A stretch of 64,000 nucleotides of DNA. Origin: Eunapius fragilis (taxonomy: Eukaryota; Porifera; Demospongiae; Spongillida; Spongillidae). Positions 34,070-45,580 of the stretch are shown here, in pieces. Made by a program: the position numbers and the translations under genes. The notes under the pieces were generated by a model. That model saw only the letters and a program-made list of their open reading frames with translations, was not told the origin of the DNA and ran no database searches. The first letter of the stretch is position 1, and each line of letters starts with the position of its first letter. The stretch is from assembly GCA_963681505.1 (NCBI GenBank), contig OY811974.1, positions 9,208,047 through 9,272,046 on the forward strand. The letters are read 5' to 3'.

Positions 34070-35290
34070 TTACGAGGGATGTGCGGAAAGCCATGGGTGT
34101 CCACTTAGGGTGTTACGTGCGATGTGTGGATAGCCATGGGTGGGTTTTTTCACGAGGGATGTGTGGATAGATACATGTATGGGTGTCCACTTATTAAGGT
34201 GTTACGAGGGATGTGTGGATAGCCATGGGTGTGTTCAGAGGGTGTTACCAGGGATGTGTGGATAGCCATGGGTGTCCACTTATTAAGGTTACACATGAGG
34301 AATGTGTGGATAGCCATGGGGTGTTTTTTTTCACGAGGGATGTGTGGATAGCCATGGGTGTACGTACCATAGCCATGGGTGTACGTACACTTAGGGTGTT
34401 ACGAGGGATGTGTGGATAGCCATGGGTGTGTTCTCAGGGTGTTACGTGGGATGTGTGGATAGCCATGGGTGTACACTTAGGGTGTTACGTGGGATGTGTG
34501 GATAGCGATGGGTGTGTTCTCAGGGTGTTACGTGGGATGTGTGGATCGCCATGGGTGTGTTCTCAGGGTGTTACGTGGGATGTGTGGATAGCCATGGGCG
34601 TCCACTTTGGGTGTTACGTGGGATGTGTGGATAACCATGGGTGTGTTCTCAGGGTGTTACGTGGGATGTGTGGATAGCCATGGGTGTCCACTTTGGGTGT
34701 TACGTGGGAATGTGTGGATAGCCATGGGTGTGTTCTCAGGGTGTTACGTGGGATGTGTGGATAGCCATGGGTGTCCACTTTGGGTGTTACGTGGGATGTG
34801 TGGATAGCCATGGGTGTGTTCTCAGGGTGTTACGTGGGATGTGTGGATAGTCATGGGTGTCCACTTTGGGTGTTACGAGGGATGTGTGGATAGCCATGGG
34901 TGTGTTCTCAGGGTGTTACGTGGGATGTGTGGATAGCCATGGGTGTACACTTAGGGTGTTACGTGGGATGTGTGGATAGCCATGGGTGTGTTAGCAGGGT
35001 GTTACGTGGGATGTGTGGATAGCCATGGGTGTCCACTTATTAAGGTGTTACGTAGGATGTGTGGATCGCCATGGGTGTGTTCTCAGGGTGTTACATGGGA
35101 TGTGTGGATAGCCATGGGTGTGTTCTCAGGGTGTTACATGGGATGTGTGGATAGCCATGGGTGTGTTCTCAGGGTGTTACATGGAATGTGTGGATAGCCA
35201 TGGGTGTGTTCTCAGGGTGTTACGTGGGATGTGTGGATAGCCATGGGTGTCCACTTTGGGTGTTACATGGGATGTGTGGATGGTCATGTA
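34070..35290. repeat. 43-bp minisatellite
   Basis: About 28 imperfect units containing GGTGTTACGTGGGATGTGTG and GATAGCCATGGGTGT, with two unit types (GTTCTCAG and CCACTTTG endings). It fills the space between the ISL2EU element and the next gene. No coding sense. Confidence 0.95.
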
Positions 35291-35352
35291 TATCTACATG
35301 TTTGTGTTCTCATCTGCTGTAGGTCCGCAGAATTCTTCGTCATCATGAGCCA

Positions 35353-35556
35353 CTAATCATTATTACCATCCTCCAAGTCGCTTTCCACACTCTCCTCCAC
35401 TAAAACTTGGTGATCATTGCCATCTTCTATCATGGATTCGTCATCGTCCAAAGCTCTATTACGTATTACCTTATCTAGCTTGTGCCTGCTGCATGTATTA
35501 TTGTTGTGGTTATTGTGGTTTGTAGTATATTCATGCACCATTGCAGATACTCCCAC
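35353..35556 (-). CDS. Possible small acidic protein or terminal exon
   Basis: A 67-codon frame with RNRALDDDESMIEDGNDHQV and VEESVESDLEDGNND at its end. Composition looks coding (acidic tail), but no family is recognised and splice partners are unknown. It lies divergent to the ParB/methyltransferase-like gene, whose start is about 200 bp away. Confidence 0.3.
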   Translation of the reverse strand: MGVSAMVHEYTTNHNNHNNNTCSRHKLDKVIRNRALDDDESMIEDGNDHQVLVEESVESDLEDGNND

Positions 35557-35761
35557 CTTTAACTCTTATCACAGCTACTGTCGACGTCTGCTCGGTGCGC
35601 GCAGCTATAAATGTTTGAACGTAGCCGCTCAATTTGTCCTACTTCCGCCCGGAGGTTAATTTAATGCTCGTCGGCAGTATTGCCGCGAAAGAGTTAACTA
35701 GCGTTAATTGTCACGCAGGCTTTCCAGCTGTCGCATTCCCCTAGCTAGCGAAATCCCAAAG

Positions 35762-38700
35762 ATGCCTTCGAAAAGGTGGTATTTGGAGGAAAGAGATCAA
35801 GGAAGTTTGTATGTCATTGTGGATGGGCTAGAAATGGACAGAAATGGAAAAGCTGTTGGGTGTTTGAGGACAATTATGGAAGCAAGTACAGAACCGAGAG
35901 CTAGCGCCTATAAAGACCAAGCCCTAATTGTATGCATGTAATTATCAATAGACATGTACACGTTTCTACACCACTGATGCATACCATTATTGATACATCT
36001 ACACACACATGCACATATAGGCAAAGTTTCTAGCTGAAAAGGTGATCCTGAACAGGATGAACTTTGAATGGAACAAGTCAAACTTCAGCCGAAATTTCAA
36101 ACACGCAAAGGATGCCACTACGTTTGTGGAGGTATGGCGAGAAGTAACTGAAGCAGACGATAATGGATTCGAGAGAGCTCGTAAGGAGCAGGAGTATTCA
36201 TCTGATCACGAGGACGCCAGCGAATCTGTTGCAACACCCAGTCTGGCAACGCCACCAGCAAAGAAATTAAAAGTGGACTGTGAAAAGAATTCGCTTGATA
36301 CTGCAATTCAACAAAAAAAGATTGGTAAGCAACTGTCTCCTTTGGCAAATGGCAGTTCGTTGCCTGCATGCGCACTCGAAATCTAACCTCTGTACAACAT
36401 TAAAAAACTATAAATACTGGCCACCCAATATATAGATGTATAATTATGTATGTATAATAATAATACGTCATATGGATGAAAGTGTACATAACAAATACCC
36501 TTTCATAAATTTTAAGGTCTCGTGAAAATTGACATTCGTCGATTAAGAGAACCACCACCATCTCGACAGCTGCGTAAGCTTGACCTTACGTTTGTGGATG
36601 CCTTGGCTTCTAAGATGACAGAGGATCCTTTTGGCCCTGGCGTTCCCCCAATGGCGGTGGTTTGCACCAGCGTCAAGAGCGTTGAAGAATTTAAAATGGA
36701 CTTTGCATTGCAGTACGCGTACGAGGTTCACGGAGGGAGCCACAGTTATGCTGCTCGACTGAAACTGTTAGCCATTCACCCTGATGATGAGCAATTCTTG
36801 TATGCATTATCAGATGTGTACGTGGCATTGTCTGATGCTGAGTGTTTAAGGCTGGCTGCTCGGCACAATATCAATGGACATTTTCATTGTGAAATGTCTC
36901 ATCGCGACTATGTGAGTATTGAAACAATCGTTTAATGTGTGTCAGTGTGTATGATCTTTTTTGTTTCATATGCATGTGGGATGCGTGCTTGACATTGAAG
37001 CTCGAATCTTGCCGTTCGAGATTATATGTCATGTACAACAAGGACGTATCTACAGATGCTACACCACCCCCAAATACCGACTGGAAGAAATCATGCAGCC
37101 AATGTCTGTTACCTTCTGTAAGTTTAGATAATAATTTTGTACTGCTTTAGGTGCACGGCAGCTGAAAAGTTTGTGTTAGTGATCATCATTCCCATGCTTG
37201 TTTACATTATAGAAACATGTAAACATAATTGCCATGGTTTTTTGTTCCTGCCGGGATGGGGGTACTGAATTTTTATTTACCATGCACACAGGGCATGTCA
37301 AGAACATCTAAAGAAAACCTGTTCTGTCAAGCGGCTTTCCCTAGAAGTGTTTGGGAGCTGGCTGTTAAAGTGATGAACATGTTTGAAAACGGAGAGATAA
37401 AAAATCAAAAACTCTCGAAGAAGAACCTGTGCTCGACCCCACGAATGAAACAAAATCACTTCGTTCCCCTGCATCATCTAGACAGTAGCTTTCAACAAAG
37501 TGCACTGGAGAAGGTTTTATGTAAAGAGATGTCTCTGAACGAGTTAAAAATACACTGCCAAACGTATAGAGCTCTCGTTGAAGTAAAGAAGAACTTCATG
37601 AAGTGCACAAATAGCGATACCTGGGAGGAAGTGGAGAGACGGTTTGGCACTTACGCGGAAGAGAAGCGCCTGATGCAGTTCGTGACACTCCCGTTCACAA
37701 ACGGTATTCCGCAAGTCTTTAAGGACTATTGTCAAGCAGCTCTAACCATGACGACAACAGAGTCATCAGATTGCTTCATGGTCCATCAGAATGACGCTAG
37801 AGGCTATGTAATCTGTGCGGACCCGATGATGGTTACTGCTGCTGACATCAAACGCGCGGTGAACGTCTTTCAAGGAGCCAATCTTATTATTGCCCAAATT
37901 CCCCAGGTATGTTTTAAAATGAATTTAATAACAAGTATCTATTAACATATTAACTATTATCTAATTAGAAGAGGTAAATACATTGCTTGTATAGTGTAAT
38001 TCATTTGTCATTTTCCGTATACGTAGAACTTGCCGGCTGAAAAGATGGAGCTTCTTAGTTTTACTTCAAGGCAGATTAACTCTTTGAATGCATCGTTGGC
38101 GCTATTTAATTTTGCAGTGGTTTGTGATCCAGAACAAATACCTGCAGTAGAGAGAGCATTGAAGAAGTGTTATGACCACACGTCAAGACTTTATGCATAC
38201 AATAAAGCTGAACCTGTCCATCCAGGTAAACCAAAAGTACTCACTATAGACTGTTTAAAAATATTTAAATTTATTTATTAAGGAATTGGTTTGGTTCCAT
38301 CTGTGATGGCAGTCATTGTGGGCCATTGGGCTCAAGATGGAAAACTTTCACCAGAACATTTCCAGTCACGAGTACACAATGCGGTTGTGTATGAAGGAAC
38401 AGCAGAGGAGCTTCTAAGAACAGTCATAACACTGTTCAGCTATGAAGGGCAGTGGGTCATTGACCTTCTTGGGACAGCTGGTAAGGTTTAGAAGGTGATA
38501 AATTTAATTGCATGGCCTACAAAAATGTATTCCTGACCTAGGGAGTACAAAAATGTATTCCTGAAAAAGGGAGTACAAAAATGTATTCCTGACCTAGGGA
38601 GTACAAAAATGTATTCCTGACCTAGGGAGTACAAAAATGTATTCCTGACCTAGGGAGTACAAAAATGTATTCCTGACCTAGGGAGTACAAAAATGTATTC

Positions 38701-39135
38701 CTGACCTAGGGAGTACAAAAATGTATTCCTGACCTAGGGAGTAGGGAGTACAAAAATGTATTCCTGATCTAGGGAGTACAAAAATGTATTCCTGACCTAG
38801 GGAGTACAAAAATGTATTCCTGACCTAGGGAGTACAAAAATGTATTCCTGACCTAGGGAGTACAAAAATGTATTCCTGACCTAGGGAGTACAAAAATGTA
38901 TTCCTGACCTAGGGAGTACAAAATGTATTCCTGACCATGGGTATGCAAAGTATATGATATTATATTGGTTCCACATTCATATACGTATTTCTTTATCCGT
39001 TTAGGGGCAGGAGTGCTGGTGGCATTGCAACTAAGAAGAACTGCAATATCAGTTCAAATAAGTCAAGAGCAAGCTTTGCAGACCAAACAGAAGCTGGTCG
39101 CTCTTGTAGCTGACACCTCTTCAGTAGCTAACTAG
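35762..39135 (+). CDS. ParB-like + DNA-methyltransferase-like protein, eight exons
   Basis: Exons 35762-35929, 36021-36324, 36517-36911, 37001-37117, 37292-37906, 38027-38225, 38283-38480 and 39005-39135. All are GT-AG, every phase agrees, and the total is 709 codons with the stop, so the gene looks intact. Residues ~158-245 resemble a ParB/sulfiredoxin-type domain: VKIDIRRLREPPPSRQL, FVDALASKM, then YEVHGGSHSYAARLKLL in place of the ParB G-x-x-R-x-x-A box. Next come LSDAECLRLAARHN and EMSHRDYLESCRSRL. The C-terminus (VIDLLGTAGAGVLVALQL, then RRTAISVQISQEQ) resembles the SAM-binding motif I of permuted N4/N6 DNA methyltransferases. A normal DPPY motif is not seen; ICADPMMV is the nearest. Bacterial and phage ParB-methylase fusions have the same layout. 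DNA binding is likely; catalysis is doubtful. The last intron is filled by a minisatellite. Function unknown. Confidence 0.7.
38518..38937. repeat. 28-bp minisatellite in the last intron of the ParB/MTase-like gene
   Basis: About 15 units of ACCTAGGGAGTACAAAAATG + TATTCCTG. The GAGTACAAAAATGTATTCC core is almost the same as in the 21.6-22.3 kb array. It lies between exons ending at 38480 and starting at 39005. Confidence 0.95.
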
Positions 39136-39336
39136 GAATAGATTTTTTACAGGAAAGACACATAAGTGCGTATGTATACACAGTTATAGTCGTATTTCTT
39201 TGATTTGTAGGATGCTTGTTAAGGAATGACATTTATTTGTTAAAAATATTACATTGTACACAGATAAGCATTATTTACCAATGAAAGGAACAAAAAAGAA
39301 TAGTTCAGTTTAGTTTAGACATTGTTTTAGCTTGCA

Positions 39337-39529
39337 TGTGTAGTGGCGTATCCAGAGAAGGTGCTCCGGGTGCTTCACGCCCCTCGGCCAAAATTGTAAC
39401 GGGTAAAAACGTATTTAAATTGAGTAGGCCCTAGCTGTACCAAACAAAGGGCCCCCACTTTTCGTATTGGGTCTGAAGCGGACAGCACCCCACCCCCCAC
39501 TTATCGTACCTGGCCTGACCTGAAGCACC

Positions 39530-39564
<35 letters not shown>

Positions 39565-39600
39565 TCCGCTGAAACCCTGGATATGCCGGCCCTGCCGTAG
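39337..39600. mobile_element. MITE with AGTGGCGTATCCAG ends
   Basis: Left AGTGGCGTATCCAGAGAAGG; right CCCTGGATATGCCGGCCCTG in inverse sense. The centre has GGGTCTGAAGCGGACAGCAC and a long C run. It is the same family as the split copy at 17717-20786 and related to 52238-52472. Target duplication unclear. Confidence 0.65.
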
Positions 39601-41198
39601 TGTGCAGGTATTTGCGTCGTGGTCAATTTGCAATTTGAGATAATAAAGTAATGTCTTACTTTGCGCTTTGCCGACCAGGGCTAGTGTACATTTCAATCAC
39701 ACTGACATCGAAAGTCAGCCGTTTCAGCAAGACGCACCTCCCAGTCTGATTGAGGTTATTTATATTATTGCGAGAGTTTTATAATTGCCCATAAACATTG
39801 TTTAATTCGTTGAATAGTTTATTAATTGATCCCCCAAAAATTACGTCAACTATGTAGGAATTAGAAAAGATATCTTGATTTTAACTTCATAATGCATTGC
39901 AATCTGAAACTGAAATTTTTATAGTGCAAATAATAAAAAAATTCGCTATATGTTAAAAAGTTAAATAATTCAATTTGGAATTTTTTTGTGCTTGACTTCC
40001 AATGTATAGGGCATTTCTGGATATGCAGCAACGCAGACGTTAACCATTCAACAGCCATAGCTCGTGCTGTAATGAGTCCAGTAGTCAGCCAGGTGAGGCC
40101 CTTTATACATCCCGCATACCCTCACTGACGTTACGTAGTAATTCAACTTTTCTGCTTTTTTAAATGGTTAGCAAATGTCCAATAAATTATGAAAATTTAT
40201 ATGGCTACTATAGGGACCTCCGAGTAGTATGACATGATTTTCATCTCTTAGGATTAATCAGGTCATAATGATGCTAAGCAGCACTTCATATCATAAACCT
40301 TATAAAAACAAACTTAACTTATGAAACACGATAGGTAGCAGTTGTACCCACACGCTGAAGCCCCTTACCACAGATATAGGTTCGTTCAACAGAGGGAATA
40401 ATGCAATGTTTTGCATATATATATATATATATATATATGAATGGTTGGAAGCTTTTCTAAGTTGAAATGACAGATACAGTACCTACGTAGAGTATGCTTA
40501 GTGAATTGCATGAACAATAGTCACTAACCTGGAAAGTAAGACAAGTGGGAGGACGAAGAATGCCGAAAATAACGATTTTTGTGTTAAATAGCAGTTAAAG
40601 TTGCGAAAAAAGCGTATGCTACAAAAGGGTTAAGAGCTCATTTTTAATAATAGCTCATTACAGCAGCTTTATGTATGGATGTTTGAACTCTTAAGTCCAA
40701 TTCGTCGGTACATAGTTTGTGAGTTAAACACACGCAGCAAAGTCCATTTTTGCCCTTAAATGTTAAGAATGCGTTTATGCGTACTGTCAAAAGTAGCCCA
40801 AAGTTACGCGTTGTGTGCAAATGTCTTCTAGTTTTGTGGGTTATATTAATTTAACCGTCCGCGGACCGATATATGTTTCGGTACCTCTTGTGCACGGAAA
40901 AGGCAAGCTAGTGCAAAAATGCCTAAATATTCATAGCGAACCGGATCTATAGTCGGTTTGGGCCTGGTCTTGGCTGTACCGCATGTGGTTGGCGTTCATG
41001 GAACTATTCATAACGCACCGTAGGAATAAGCTTAAAAGAGCGGGCATAATGTGCTTATAGAAATGGGTTTTTAACTTTGCTCTTAAGTAACCGTACTCAT
41101 TGTGCAGACGTCCATGGCAGATGATTTAATGCGGCTGACACCTAGTTGGGCGTAGTCCGACATTAGCGTTTTGACTAAAGGTCTGGTATCAAACCAAT
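39601..41198. other. No gene recognised
   Basis: AT-rich, with a (TA)n microsatellite at about 40415-40438. No supported exon. Confidence 0.5.
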
Positions 41199-41322
41199 AC
41201 ACCTGGATTTGTACCCATCTGCATGACAACGAATGCATGTGCATGGGCTTTATCACATAATTATGTGGACTATTATCACACATTTATATGCTATATCAGA
41301 TGGGTACAAATCCAGGTATAGG
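41199..41322. repeat. Inverted repeat around TGGATTTGTACCCATCTG
   Basis: CCTGGATTTGTACCCATCTG near 41207 and its inverse CAGATGGGTACAAATCCAGG at 41297-41316. Outside this, CATTGTGCAGACGT with CCATGGCAGAT recurs in direct orientation (41099 and 41338). Small rearranged element. Confidence 0.75.
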
Positions 41323-41906
41323 CTTGATTCCGTTCTCATTGTGCAGACGTGCAATCCCATGGCAGATTGATTTGATGCGGCTGATAATTCCGCAATCCAA
41401 TAATATGCATGATTTCCCTTCTGTTGCGTGGTGCGTGAATATACCTCACCTCACTGTTAGTGCTTGCAGGCACAATCATTATGTTACGCATTGTACATAG
41501 CAGTAGCACTTTGCACGCTGTCATTTGCATTTGAAAAATCTCTGCTGCTTTCATCACTTGTGTCATCCATTTCTGCTGAAGACCCTTAATGCATGCAGCA
41601 GCACCACTGGGCAGGGCCCATTTGGCTTGGCGCTTTTGCGTGTATGCAGGTGCCTGCTTCTGTCGAAGTAGGTGGCGTAGCATGTACGCCTATAGTTTAC
41701 ACCACTGTCGTTGTTAGCACTTTACGGGTAGAACTTATACTATTTCGCATTCCTTTACGCAAGATGTCTTCAATTTACTCACTACTTAATTAACCGACGT
41801 TGAACGGTTTTTCCATTTTGTAAACTGGTAACGATAGTGACCAGTTCTTGTACAGTCCAAACCTGTTTTCAATCAGTGAAACATCATTGAATATGTACAT
41901 ATCTAC

Positions 41907-41907
<1 letters not shown>

Positions 41908-41956
<49 letters not shown>
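41908..41956 (+). repeat. (AT)n microsatellite at the edge of the large palindrome
   Basis: About 24 AT dinucleotides, immediately outside the left arm beginning near 41968. Confidence 0.95.
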
Positions 41957-41959
<3 letters not shown>

Positions 41960-42404
41960 AATGTACACATTAGTATGGAACGCGGATGCTGCCAATAATC
42001 GGGGAAAATTTATTACGGTTAAATAAAAATTTCGTGTAAAAATATAAATAATAAATAAAAATATATATAAAATATCCGCTTTATGGAGAGAATACGAAGG
42101 AATACGGTATGATCTTTCTATATTGTCAGCCTGCCAGGTCAACAACAACCGTAGGCGCGAAGCGGCTAATTCGGGGGCAACATCACGTCGCGACACAATT
42201 AACGCTGCCCCTATCTTCTGTTACACACGAAACACACGCCCCCACAACTCCTACTAAGCATCTCTTAACAACTCCAACTGGAGGTAAACCCCTCACCGAG
42301 GGGTACACGTACGGATGGGGTGGGTGAAAATTTACCATCTAGGGGGTCTAGGAGAACTCTGTTGGGTACGTGTAGCTAAAACCAGGAGCAGGAGCAGGAA
42401 TTGC

Positions 42405-42660
42405 TATCTGGACCCTCTACATGTACTTAGGATGCATATATGTGTAACGCATCTGGATATATGCAAGACCCTCTAGAATGTGTGCACATGTACTTAAGAT
42501 GTGGGCAAGGCCCTCTACATGTACCTAGGATGATGGACTAAGGATGTGGCAAGACCCTCCACGTGTACTTCGGATGTGTGCAAAGCCCTCTACATACTTA
42601 GGATGTGTGCAAGGCACTTCACATGTACTTAGGATGTGTGCAAGACCCAGTTGATAGTGA
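42405..42660 (-). repeat. 31-bp minisatellite, short left-arm array
   Basis: About eight degenerate units of CTACATGTACTTAGGATGTG + TGCAAGACCCT, inverse to the array at 45580-46990. Confidence 0.85.
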
Positions 42661-43194
42661 AATTTTTGTCTGATGTACTGAAACGGTGCAGCCAGTCTTA
42701 GAGTCATCATATTTGATTGATGTGGATATCCAGTTGGTGTTTGCATGAAGTTGCAGCACACAACCTATACTTTGGCCTTTTGTGAACCACTCAGTATTTT
42801 AAGATTCATAAATGAAATGCTCATTCCAATGCCACAATTGATCCTAGTACAGCAATTGTTTGATGATTGTGATTGATGGCACAACCAGATGTTTTACATA
42901 GGTGCAGATATATTGGACTTTAAAAAAAAAGCCAACAGGTTTGATTTGTTGGCTGTCAAGAAATAAAAGTAATCAACATAACTGACAAGTCTTTTTATTT
43001 CATTTTTGATAGTGTTGTCTTGTTAGTATTCATTCCTCTGTTCATTGGTATCCAGTTTTTTTTTTAAACCTCCGAATTCGATTCTTTCTTCTTTCTTGAG
43101 AGGGGGGGGGGGGGGGGCATAGAGAGGTTAAAGATACTAATTTCATATTGAATCAAACAAAGCTTGTCAGGCTTTTCTTCAATCAATGGGAAGG

Positions 43195-43605
43195 GGACAG
43201 GTGTAATACTGGTGTGTGAGGGGGTAGGTGTAATAGTAACACTGGTGTGTGAGGGGTAGGTGTAATAGTAATACTTGACAGGTGTGTGAGGGGTAGGTGT
43301 AATAGTAACACTGGTGTGTGAGGGGGTAGGTATAATAGTAACACTGGTGTGTGAGGGGGTAGGTGTAATAGTACCACTGGACAGGTGTGGGAGGGGTAGG
43401 TGTAATAATAATACTGATGTGTGAGGGGGGTAGGTGTAATAGTAACACTGGTGTGTGAGGGGGTAAATGTAATAGTAACACTGGTGTGTGAGGGGGTAGG
43501 TGTAATAGTAACACTGGTGTGTAAGGGGGTAGGTGTAATAGTAATACTGGTGTGGTAGGGGTAGGTGTAATAGTGGTACTGGTGTGGAGAGGTATAAGCC
43601 ATATC
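43195..43605 (+). repeat. 33-bp minisatellite, left arm
   Basis: About 12 units of GGTGTGTGAGGGGGTAGGTG + TAATAGTAACACT. A shorter inverse version is at 45365-45580. Confidence 0.9.
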
Positions 43606-44392
43606 CACAATATTCTTATCCAGCGTCAGACTGCTACATCATGTATGCTTAGTGTGGAGAGGTTAGAGAGGCATATTTGAGTCTAGAAAAATTGGTGGCA
43701 GCTATTCATATTTGTAATAACAATGAGTACACAGAACATGTGCAGGGATCAGCTGCAAGCAATAAATAATACATGCACACATACACATCACACATACACA
43801 TGCACACAAACACATGCACTCACACAAATATTACAATTCCTGCTTCTGGTTTTAGCTACTCCCAAACTCTGTCTTCCAATATGGCCTGGTATGAAGACCA
43901 GAGTCGATTTCAGCGTTGCTATGAACTTTTGCCGAAATAAAACTACAATTGACTGCTTTTGTCTACTGACAGTAGTACATCATATCGGAACCTACGAGAC
44001 ATATAGGAATCCTGCAGGATGATGATAGATAATTGTCTAATCTCCTGTGAATGGCTGGACACAAGAAGTACTCTTGTCAGTCCTGGCCCCCCCCACCCCC
44101 CCCCCCCCCCCCCCCCCAAGGAAATTGGTTATTAGAAGCTAGGAAATTATAATCAAGAGCCTCGTAAATCAACATATTCAAACTTCTATGTGTATCAGTT
44201 GTGTACAACTTTACACCAAATGTGTTATTTTTAATAAACTACTGTATAGGTAATCTGAATGAAAAAGATTTTTGTATCATAAGAAACAATATATACTCAT
44301 ACTCCTCCAGCATGTACTGCATGGTTATTGTTACTTAATGAAACTGTAACTATGGCAGAAAAGACAATGATTTAAAAATCTCCTTCACTTTT

Positions 44393-44545
44393 AGTTTGAT
44401 TTTGAAGTGTACGGCATTGATTGGGATGGCCCAACAACTCTTACTGATGAAGCTGAACAAGTGGTTTTGGATGATCCTTCTGCCGGGTATTCTATCAAGT
44501 GGTCAGAAAGGTTCACTACATGGTTTGCCACCAATATCAGAAAAT
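44393..44545 (+). CDS. Coding-like exon remnant at the palindrome centre
   Basis: After an acceptor-like TCACTTTTAG the frame reads FDFEVYGIDWDGPTTLTDEA and then EQVVLDDPSAGYSIKWSE. The YGIDWDGP phrase is protein-like and recalls C-terminal parts of integrase-type transposon proteins, but no family can be named. If real, it could be the leftover of an autonomous element's gene. Confidence 0.35.
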
Positions 44546-45364
44546 GAAATTGAAAATTCCTTCATCAGGCATTTCATGGTTGCTAATTAAAATGCATGTT
44601 CACAGCACAGTGAGCTAACAGTGACCTGTGAAAATGTTAAACCATTTAACGTTTTGTCTCATTCAATTATATCCATGCACGTGAGTTCTTGTTCCGTCAT
44701 GTCTTTTTTTGCCCTAGTTTCAGTGGATTTACAGTTTCATTAGGTAACAATAACCATGCAGTACATGCTGGTAGAGTATGAGTATATATTGTTTCTTATG
44801 ATACAAAAATCTTTTTCATTCAGGTCACCTATACAGTAGTTTATTAAAATTAACACATTTGGTGTAAAGTTGTACACAACTGATACACATAGAAGTTTGA
44901 ATATGTTGATTTATGAGGCTCTTGATTATAATTTCCTAACTTCTAATAAACAATTTCCTTGGGGGGGGGGGGGGGGCCAGGACTTACAAGAGTACGTTTT
45001 GTGTCCAGCCATTCACACGTGAACCTTCTTCAAGGAGATTAGATATTAAAATTATCTACTCATCATCCTGCAGGATTCCTATATGTCTCGTAGGTTCCGA
45101 TATGACGTACTACTATCAGTAGACAAAAGCATTCAATTGCGGTTTTATTTCGGCAAAGGTTCGTAGCAATGCCGAAATCGGCTCTGGTCTTCATACCAGG
45201 CCATATTGGAAGAGAGAGTTTGGGAGTAGTTAAACCAGAAGCAGGAATTGTAATATATGTGGTGTATGTGTGATGTGTATGTGTGCATGTATTATTTATT
45301 GCTTGCAGCTGATCCCTGCACATGTTCTGTGTACTCATTGTTATTACAAATATGAATAGCTTGT

Positions 45365-45580
45365 ATTACTATTACACCTACCCAGTGTTGCAATTACACC
45401 TACCCCTCCCACGCCTGTCATTACCACTATTACACCTACACCTCCCACACCAGTATCACTATTACACCTCCCCCTAACACACCAGTGTTGCTATTACACC
45501 TACCACTTACACACCTGTATTATTATTATACCTACCCCTCCCACACCTGTCCAGTATTACTGTTACACCTACTTGTAAAG
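45365..45580 (-). repeat. 33-bp minisatellite, right arm
   Basis: Imperfect TATTACACCTACCCCTCCCA units, inverse of 43195-43605. Confidence 0.85.

Noticed and set aside
41903-42196. Open frame conserved with 47211-47462
   Set aside because: The match is explained by the inverted arms of the palindrome, not by selection on a protein.
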